64,000 nt of DNA from NCBI RefSeq assembly GCF_900101875.1, contig NZ_FNAI01000017.1:62001-126000 (forward strand), in the 5' to 3' direction. The first letter of the stretch is position 1. Every line of letters begins with the position of its first letter. Shown here piece by piece: positions 58,976-64,000 of the stretch. Position numbers and translations under genes: made by a program. Origin of the DNA: Mucilaginibacter pineti (GTDB lineage Bacteria > Bacteroidota > Bacteroidia > Sphingobacteriales > Sphingobacteriaceae). Under the pieces are notes generated by a model. The model was not told the origin of the DNA, made no database searches, and saw only the letters and a program-made list of their open reading frames with translations.

Positions 58976-59908
58976 ATGTTATTAAAAGAAAATATACCGG
59001 TAAGCTATGTATTTGGTAAAATAAAAAAGGAACTGATCCTGGTGGCGGTTTACTCGGCAACAATTTATTGCATCCACCAATTTTATAATTTCAAGGCGGT
59101 TTCTATCCCGTTAACTGTATCAACTATATTAGGAACTATCATTTCATTACTGCTGGCTTTCCGTTCAAACCAGGCGTATGACCGCTGGTGGGAAGCCCGC
59201 ATTCTTTGGGGAGCAATAGTTAACGATAGCCGCACGTTTACCCGGCAGATACTCACCTTTGTAGACAGCAGTTATGATGGTGAGCAAAAATGGGCGCTTA
59301 AAGAACGCATCATCCGCCGGCAAATGGCTTGGTGTTACAGTTTAAGCTGCCACTTGCGCGGGCAAAACGCCAAAGAAAATTTAGAAGCTTATTTAACCGA
59401 CGATGATGTTAAGAGTATAAAGAAGATGGATAATGTTCCCTTAGCCATCAACGAGTTACAGGGACATGACCTGCGTACGCTATATAAACTTGGCTGGATA
59501 AACGAATATCAACAAGTAGCAATGGATAGCACCTTAACTGGTTTTATGAACTCAATGGGAGGGTGCGAACGTATCAAGAACACGGTTTTCCCGGCTACTT
59601 ACAGCGTATACATCCACTTTTTGGTGTTGTTTTTTGTGTTGCTGCTGCCTTTTAGTCTTATTGAGTTTTTCGGTATTTTCCAGGTGCCGCTGGTGATTGC
59701 CATTTCATCGGCCTTTTTCCTCATCGAGAAAATGGCGATACACCTGCAGGATCCGTTTGAGAACAAGCCTACGGATACACCTACAACCGCTATCAGCCGC
59801 ACCATCGAAAAGAACCTGAAACAAATGATGAAGGATGAATTGCCGGGTGATATTGGCACTGTTATCGGCAAAGCTGAGCAAAAACAGGCAGTGTTTTATA
59901 TACTTTAA
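58976..59908 (+). CDS. Bestrophin-family ion channel
   Basis: A 310-aa membrane protein of the bacterial bestrophin (RFP-TM, UPF0187) family. The second helix contains TIISLLLAFRSNQAYDRWWEAR, the family's Arg-Trp motif, followed by LWGAIVNDSRTFTRQILTFV. The last helices include FPATYSVYIHFLVLFFVLLL and a terminal HLQDPFENKPTDTP. Homologues form pentameric channels for cations or anions. Coupling to a Usp-like protein is compatible with osmotic or ionic stress (inference). Confidence 0.92.
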   Translation: MLLKENIPVSYVFGKIKKELILVAVYSATIYCIHQFYNFKAVSIPLTVSTILGTIISLLLAFRSNQAYDRWWEARILWGAIVNDSRTFTRQILTFVDSSYDGEQKWALKERIIRRQMAWCYSLSCHLRGQNAKENLEAYLTDDDVKSIKKMDNVPLAINELQGHDLRTLYKLGWINEYQQVAMDSTLTGFMNSMGGCERIKNTVFPATYSVYIHFLVLFFVLLLPFSLIEFFGIFQVPLVIAISSAFFLIEKMAIHLQDPFENKPTDTPTTAISRTIEKNLKQMMKDELPGDIGTVIGKAEQKQAVFYIL

Positions 59909-60041
59909 ATGAGAGTCAAGAATTAAGAGTCAAGAATCAAGAGAGAAAAAACTTAGTTTCTGAAATTGAGCAAGAATCAAGGGTTAAGATTGAGAGTTGG
60001 ACAATAAAGTCTTAATTCTTGACTCTTAATTCTTGATTCTT
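59909..60041. repeat. Inverted repeat before the Anbu gene
   Basis: GAGTCAAGAATTAAGAGTCAAGAATCAAGAG and CTTGACTCTTAATTCTTGATTC are complementary arms around an AT-rich loop. The arms hold repeated TCAAGAAT units. The right arm is followed by a short T-run, so it may also act as a terminator after the bestrophin gene. Confidence 0.78.
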
Positions 60042-60091
60042 TTTGCCTACTTTGGCAAGCGGGAAATTAATAACACCTCCCGGTTTTAAAA

Positions 60092-60829
60092 ATGACTTAT
60101 TGCCTCGGAATTAAAGTTAAAGAAGGGCTGCTGGCCATAGCCGATACCCGGATAACTTCGGGTACAGATACTACCGTAAAAAAGAAGATTACCATAGAAC
60201 AAAAAGATAAGTTTTCGCTTTTTATCATGACAAGCGGCTTACGCTCAGCACGGGATAAGGCAATCGTGTATTTTAACGAACTGCTGGAAACCACCGAGTT
60301 TAACAAAATGTATAAAGCGGTAAATGCCTTTGGCGAACAAGTGAAACGAGTAATTGCCGAGGATAAAGCCTCGTTAGAAGCGGCCGGGTTTAAATTCGAC
60401 CTTAATACCATTATTGGCGGGCAACTGCGTGACGATACAGAGCATAAACTGTTTTTGCTCTATCCCGAAGGTAACTGGGTTGAATTGGGGCAGGGGGCAC
60501 CTTATGTGGTTATAGGCAACTCGGGCCACGGCAAGGCTATATTGAACCGGATACTTACAGAAGATACAAGTTTAAAGCTTGCCCTTAAAACAGGTTTTCT
60601 TTCGTTCGATTCAACAAGGGTAAGTTCAAATAATGTCGATTTTCCGATAGATGTGGCTGTTTACAAGCGCGATAGCTTTGAAATTGTGGAACAGCGTTAC
60701 GAGAAAAAGGACCTGGAGTACATATCAACCCAGTGGGCCGAAGAACTGAAACTTGCCTTAGATCACATATCTGAGGATTGGATGGATGCAACATTTAACA
60801 AATTAGAAGAAATTAAAACAGGAAGCTGA
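60092..60829 (+). CDS. Anbu (proteasome-type) peptidase
   Basis: A 245-aa protein starting MTYCLGIKVKEGLLAIADTR. After removal of the initiator Met, Thr is the N-terminal nucleophile, and the Asp-Thr-Arg and lysines near 33-36 complete the Ntn-hydrolase pattern. Length and RSARDKA / NSGHGKAIL fit the ancestral beta-subunit (Anbu) branch, rather than HslV. Anbu forms large helical or ring assemblies; its substrate is unknown. In other bacteria it is encoded with a transglutaminase, an alpha-E (DUF403) protein and an ATP-grasp protein. Here only the transglutaminase follows, 4 nt downstream. Confidence 0.9.
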   Translation: MTYCLGIKVKEGLLAIADTRITSGTDTTVKKKITIEQKDKFSLFIMTSGLRSARDKAIVYFNELLETTEFNKMYKAVNAFGEQVKRVIAEDKASLEAAGFKFDLNTIIGGQLRDDTEHKLFLLYPEGNWVELGQGAPYVVIGNSGHGKAILNRILTEDTSLKLALKTGFLSFDSTRVSSNNVDFPIDVAVYKRDSFEIVEQRYEKKDLEYISTQWAEELKLALDHISEDWMDATFNKLEEIKTGS

Positions 60830-60833
60830 TAAA

Positions 60834-61679
60834 ATGAAATTCGATGTGTTTACCCAAATGGAATATGTAGTACGGTCGCCGGGCACATTGATCTTGAACA
60901 TACACGCTTTACGCACCCCTAATCAAACCGTAGTTAACGAGGAGTTTACGGTTGATCCCTATATAAAGGTGGAGGAACTGATATCCGCCCAAGGCGAAAA
61001 TCGCCTGATGCGTTTTGAAGTAAATGAACCGGGCACCGTAAAAGTTACCTACAAAGCGCTCATTGATAATTGCTATGAACTTACCGATTATCATGAACAG
61101 CATGAAGTAATGGTAGCACAGTTAGATGTGACTGTACTCCCTTACCTTAACCCAAGCCGCTATTGCCAAAGCGATAAGCTGTATAGGCTTGCTCATAATC
61201 TTTTCGGTCACATCACCAATCCGTTTGAAAAGGTAGTTACCCTTACAGATTGGATCCATACCAACGTACAGTACCTTAGCGGCTATAGTAATGCTCAAAC
61301 ATCGGCGTTTGATACCGTTACCGAGCAAGCCGGCGTATGCCGCGATTTTGCCCACCTGGGTATAGCGCTTTGTCGTGCTTTAACCATACCTGCACGTTAT
61401 TTTACAGGCTATGCCTACAAACTTGAACCTGCCGACTTTCATGCCTGTTTTGAAGCCTATTTAGGTGGTAAATGGGTGCTTTTTGATGCCACCAAACTGG
61501 TGCCCCTTAACGGACTGATTAAAATAGCCACCGGCCGCGACGCTGCAGACACCGCCATAGCCAATATTTTTGGCGATGTAACCTTCACCACCATGCAGGT
61601 GAGCTGCGAACTGGCCGAAGAGGGCTTTGAGCCGGTTAATTACGGAGCAGGCGCTTATCAGGGATTATCGTATTTGTAG
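60834..61679 (+). CDS. Transglutaminase-like cysteine protease-fold protein (Anbu operon)
   Basis: A 281-aa protein. The N-terminal sandwich is followed by the transglutaminase core: Cys in AGVCRDFAHLGIALCRAL, His in ADFHACFEAYLGGKWVLFDAT and the Asp of FDAT. It belongs to the family often encoded with Anbu. It starts 4 nt after the Anbu stop, so the products should work together, perhaps cross-linking or cleaving peptide bonds at Gln. The two usual partners (alpha-E and ATP-grasp) are not in the window. Confidence 0.92.
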   Translation: MKFDVFTQMEYVVRSPGTLILNIHALRTPNQTVVNEEFTVDPYIKVEELISAQGENRLMRFEVNEPGTVKVTYKALIDNCYELTDYHEQHEVMVAQLDVTVLPYLNPSRYCQSDKLYRLAHNLFGHITNPFEKVVTLTDWIHTNVQYLSGYSNAQTSAFDTVTEQAGVCRDFAHLGIALCRALTIPARYFTGYAYKLEPADFHACFEAYLGGKWVLFDATKLVPLNGLIKIATGRDAADTAIANIFGDVTFTTMQVSCELAEEGFEPVNYGAGAYQGLSYL

Positions 61680-61704
61680 GATTTAACATCGACCAAATGA
61701 CAAC

Positions 61705-62085
61705 CTATAATCTCTTTTTCAACCTTACGCTATATACCCAATTAGCACCCAACACCGCTACACAAATCAGCAATCCAAAAAACTCACGTACTTCTTCTAT
61801 CCACGGTTTTTCGGCTTTCATGGTTTCGACGAGACTTTCGGCGTGATGAACTTCAAACCAATCTATTAAACCGTTCCTGTCGAAGATCTTGTATGTAGCG
61901 TAGGTAAGATAAATAGCTATACCAACGCCATAGCCCACCGGGTAAAACTTTTGGCGGGCCGCCAGGTAGCAAAATACGGCGCTGTACATATATATTGGCA
62001 CCCATATATAAGGATCAGGATCATTGTATTGCAAGCCTGCAAAAATGATGAACAGTACTACGAATACGATATTGAATATTTTCAT
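61705..62085 (-). CDS. TMEM220-family membrane protein
   Basis: A 126-aa protein with four helices. The N-terminal motif LQYNDPDPYIWVPIYMYSAV is the family signature, followed by YLTYATYKIFDR and LICVAVLGANWVYS. Function is unknown. It lies downstream of the tRNA-Cys gene on the same strand (107 nt), so it may be transcribed with the SAM-riboswitch-controlled tRNA unit or from its own promoter. Confidence 0.85.
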   Translation of the reverse strand: MKIFNIVFVVLFIIFAGLQYNDPDPYIWVPIYMYSAVFCYLAARQKFYPVGYGVGIAIYLTYATYKIFDRNGLIDWFEVHHAESLVETMKAEKPWIEEVREFFGLLICVAVLGANWVYSVRLKKRL

Positions 62086-62191
62086 GCCGGGTTTAGTATA
62101 TTATTTACCTGAAGGCGCTAAAAATATGCAATAAAGCACAAAGCAGCAAAAGGACTAAAGCGAAAATGAAATTACAGGAAATGGAAATTTG

Positions 62192-62262
62192 ATGCCGCGG
62201 GCAGATTCGAACTGCCGTATAGGGTTTTGCAGACCCCCACCTATCCTCTCGGTCACGCGACT
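62192..62262 (-). tRNA. tRNA-Cys (anticodon GCA)
   Basis: Read on the minus strand, all four arms fold. The acceptor AGTCGCG pairs with CGCGGCA except a 1-72 A-A mismatch and one G-U. The D-arm ACC/GGT has GAGAGGATA in the loop. The anticodon arm is GGGGT-CTGCAAA-ACCCT. The T-arm GGCAG-TTCGAAT-CTGCC is perfect. The discriminator is U73, the expected Cys identity base, and CCA is not encoded. The 5' end abuts a T-rich attenuator tail and a SAM-I riboswitch. The A-A mismatch at the acceptor end is odd and may affect RNase P or CysRS. Confidence 0.88.
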
Positions 62263-62264
62263 TT

Positions 62265-62300
62265 AAAAAAAACTATAAAACACTTATTAAAGATAAGGTG
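62265..62300 (-). terminator. Attenuator hairpin between the SAM riboswitch and tRNA-Cys
   Basis: On the minus strand, CAC-C-TTAT, loop CTTTA, ATAAGTG (62300-62281) is followed by TTTTATAGTTTTTTTT (62280-62265), which ends three bases before the tRNA. The 5' half contains TTATCTTT. This can instead pair with AGAGATAA, the 3' strand of riboswitch P1, as the antiterminator, which is the standard SAM-I OFF-switch geometry. The stem is short, so efficiency is uncertain. Confidence 0.7.
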
Positions 62301-62317
62301 TGGGGGTAAAGATGGTA

Positions 62318-62422
62318 TTATCTCTCTCCGTTGAATGGAGCAGGAATTAGCACCTTATACATTATGCGGATGTACAGGTTGCTAAGACGTCTTTGGGCCT
62401 TTCCCTCAGTCTTTCTTGATAA
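62318..62422 (-). promoter_or_regulatory. SAM-I (S-box) riboswitch aptamer
   Basis: Minus-strand sequence runs TTATCAAGAAAG, ACTGAGGGAA, AGGCCC, a GACG turn, CTTAGCAACCTG, a P3 stem closed by ACCT/AGGT, then GGTGCTAATTCCTG, a P4 hairpin (CTCC...GGAG) and AGATAA. These are the conserved SAM-I core elements: P1 (TTATC/GATAA), the kink-turn region with GAGGGA, the GCAACC junction, and the GGTGCTAATTCC J3/4 and P4. SAM binding should stabilize P1 and free the terminator at 62265-62300. The first gene after it is tRNA-Cys, not a methionine gene. Confidence 0.92.
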
Positions 62423-62455
62423 GTAAATAAAGAACGCTTGTCGTTATTGACGATG

Positions 62456-62463
62456 CAAATATA
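62456..62463 (-). promoter_or_regulatory. Putative promoter -7 element of the riboswitch transcript
   Basis: TATATTTG on the minus strand fits TAnnTTTG and lies about 34 nt upstream of riboswitch P1, a suitable distance for a short leader. It is divergent from the argH promoter region. Confidence 0.6.
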
Positions 62464-62597
62464 AAAGTAAATTATATAATTCCTATAGATTTAGTAGAAT
62501 TATTAAATAATTTATTTCAGGCTTATTTTATGTACCAATCATAAAGAATGAAAAAATGCGAAGCGGGCAATTACACATTATTTCACATATTTGCACT

Positions 62598-63932
62598 ATG
62601 AGCAAGTTATGGCAAAAAACTACCAACGTTAATGAACTGGTTGAAAACTTTACCGTTGGTCGCGACAGGGAGTTTGATCAGCAAATGGCCGCTTTTGATG
62701 TATTAGGATCACTGGCCCACACCCGTATGCTGCAAAGTATAGGGCTTATGGATAGTGCCGATCTTGAACTTGTTCAGCACGAACTTAAAGCAATTTATGC
62801 CGATATTGAGAAAGGTGGCTTTACCATTGAAGATGGGGTAGAAGATGTACACTCGCAGGTAGAAATGTTGCTTACCCAGCGCATTGGCGATGCCGGTAAA
62901 AAGATCCACAGCGGCCGCTCCCGTAATGACCAGGTACTTGTTGATCTTAAATTATTCTTCCGTAGCGAGTTGCAGCATATCGTTGAAGAAACAGAAACCC
63001 TTTTTCGTCAGCTTATTGAACTTAGTGAAAAGCATAAAGATGTACTTTTACCAGGCTACACACATTTGCAGGTAGCTATGCCATCGTCATTTGGCCTTTG
63101 GTTTGGCGCTTATGCCGAAAGCCTTGCCGATGACCTGGAACTGGTATTGGCAGCATATCGTATCACCAACAAAAACCCGTTGGGCTCGGCAGCAGGTTAC
63201 GGTTCATCGTTCCCGTTAAATCGTACATTGACAACCCAGTTGCTTGGTTTCGACAGCCTTAATTACAACGTAGTTTACGCACAGATGGGGCGTGGCAAAA
63301 CCGAGCGTATCATTGCGCAAGCTTTATCCTCTATAGCTGCCACCCTGGCAAAAATGGCTATGGATCAGGCACTTTACCTGAGTCAGAATTTTGCTTTTGT
63401 GAGCTATCCCGATACCCTTACTACAGGCAGCAGCATTATGCCGCACAAAAAGAATCCAGATGTTTGGGAAATTATGCGTGGTAAATGCAACCGACTACAG
63501 GCCCTGCCTACAGATGTTGCCATGATGACCACCAACCTGCCATCGGGCTATCATCGCGAGCTGCAATTGCTAAAGGAGCTGTTATTCCCTGCCTTTGCCG
63601 ATTTAAAGCATTGCCTGCAAATGGCAACCTTTATGCTGCAAAACATAACCGTTAACACCGATATACTAAAAGATCCCAAATACGCTTACCTATTTAGTGT
63701 GGAGGAAGTTAACCGTATGGTTTTAAACGGAACGCCTTTCCGCGACGCTTACAAACAAGTAGGTATTGCCATTGAACAAGGCGATTTTAACCCCGATAAA
63801 ACGGTAAACCACACCCACGAAGGTAGTATTGGTAACCTGGGTAACGAACATATCACCGCCGCGTTTGATAAGTTGCTTACAAACTTTGATTTTGCAAAGG
63901 TAGATGAGGCTGTGAAGGGCTTAGTAGAATAA
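62598..63932 (+). CDS. argH: Argininosuccinate lyase
   Basis: 444 aa from ATG 62598, chosen because MSKLWQKTTNVNELVENFTV is the usual opening; the frame extends upstream to 62556 with an unlikely Cys/His-rich leader. Superfamily signatures are HSGRSRNDQV (substrate region), HLQVAMPSSFG, and GSSIMPHKKNPD, the flexible signature loop that carries the catalytic Ser. It cleaves argininosuccinate to arginine and fumarate, the last step of arginine synthesis. A near-consensus -7 element (CATATTTG) ends only a few bases before the ATG, so the mRNA may be leaderless. Neighbouring arg genes are outside the window. Confidence 0.96.
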   Translation: MSKLWQKTTNVNELVENFTVGRDREFDQQMAAFDVLGSLAHTRMLQSIGLMDSADLELVQHELKAIYADIEKGGFTIEDGVEDVHSQVEMLLTQRIGDAGKKIHSGRSRNDQVLVDLKLFFRSELQHIVEETETLFRQLIELSEKHKDVLLPGYTHLQVAMPSSFGLWFGAYAESLADDLELVLAAYRITNKNPLGSAAGYGSSFPLNRTLTTQLLGFDSLNYNVVYAQMGRGKTERIIAQALSSIAATLAKMAMDQALYLSQNFAFVSYPDTLTTGSSIMPHKKNPDVWEIMRGKCNRLQALPTDVAMMTTNLPSGYHRELQLLKELLFPAFADLKHCLQMATFMLQNITVNTDILKDPKYAYLFSVEEVNRMVLNGTPFRDAYKQVGIAIEQGDFNPDKTVNHTHEGSIGNLGNEHITAAFDKLLTNFDFAKVDEAVKGLVE

Positions 63933-63945
63933 ATTAAAAAAATTT

Positions 63946-64000
63946 TGTCATTCTGAGGTACGAAGAATCTATTATAAGGTAATGCGCTTACCATTGCATG
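63946..64000. repeat. Left arm of a TGTCATTCTGAGGTACGAAG repeat, cut by the window end
   Basis: TGTCATTCTGAGGTACGAAGAATCT follows the argH stop and matches the arm style of the element at 44823. The complementary arm would lie beyond the window. Confidence 0.6.

Noticed and set aside
62318..62422. SAM riboswitch acting on argH
   Set aside because: The aptamer is on the strand opposite to argH, and its promoter points away from it.

Overview
The window looks like the chromosome of a Bacteroidota bacterium of the Sphingobacteriaceae type (Mucilaginibacter or Pedobacter-like; this is inference). The reasons are a sigma/anti-sigma/SusC/SusD/glycoside hydrolase locus, GH92 and GH78 enzymes, TAnnTTTG promoter elements, an archaeal/eukaryotic-type ProRS, and intergenic spaces packed with palindromic repeats. 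No phage, plasmid, CRISPR array or transposase gene is visible.

Layout. 1-2787: left-edge fragment of a GH78 alpha-L-rhamnosidase and a gluconokinase. 2795-5650: PAP2-like membrane phosphatase, a MerC-type transporter behind a perfect 18-bp-arm palindrome, a Fur/Zur-type regulator and a cell-wall amidase. 5936-14933: a compact signalling and cell-wall cluster of a membrane Ser/Thr kinase, an FhaA-like protein, an unlisted 33-aa membrane peptide, a membrane PP2C phosphatase, a 1362-aa fusion of a SEDS (RodA/FtsW) polymerase with a penicillin-binding transpeptidase, and an FHA protein. It recalls the actinobacterial pstP-rodA-pbpA-pknA/B-fhaA locus but with the polymerase and transpeptidase in one chain. 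15773-17331: an MhqO/MhqD-like quinone detoxification pair. 17804-37553: a polysaccharide utilization locus (ECF sigma, retropepsin-like protein, FecR, SusC, SusD, GH78, HGSNAT-like acetyltransferase, GH20, GH3, GH92). 37706-47357: housekeeping and envelope genes (lipocalin, outer-membrane barrel, Gly/Tyr-rich lipoprotein, proS, cystathionine synthase/lyase, membrane and zinc-ribbon proteins, VOC protein). 47986-52777: tandem MacB/FtsX-like permeases. 52811-56230: small proteins, an ECF sigma factor, TesA and YdcF. 56285-59908: two-component system, Usp-like protein and bestrophin. 60092-61679: an Anbu proteasome-type protease with a transglutaminase. 61705-62463: TMEM220 protein, tRNA-Cys and a SAM-I riboswitch. 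62598-63932: argH.

The two strongest hunt results are the kinase/phosphatase/FHA/SEDS-PBP fusion cluster, and a SAM-I riboswitch whose attenuator ends directly at the 5' end of tRNA-Cys, with an antiterminator pairing that can be read from the sequence. A third theme is the intergenic repeats. At least two copies of one ~180-bp palindromic element carry 9-bp target-site duplications, so they behave as non-autonomous mobile elements, and several other repeats are nested inside one another.
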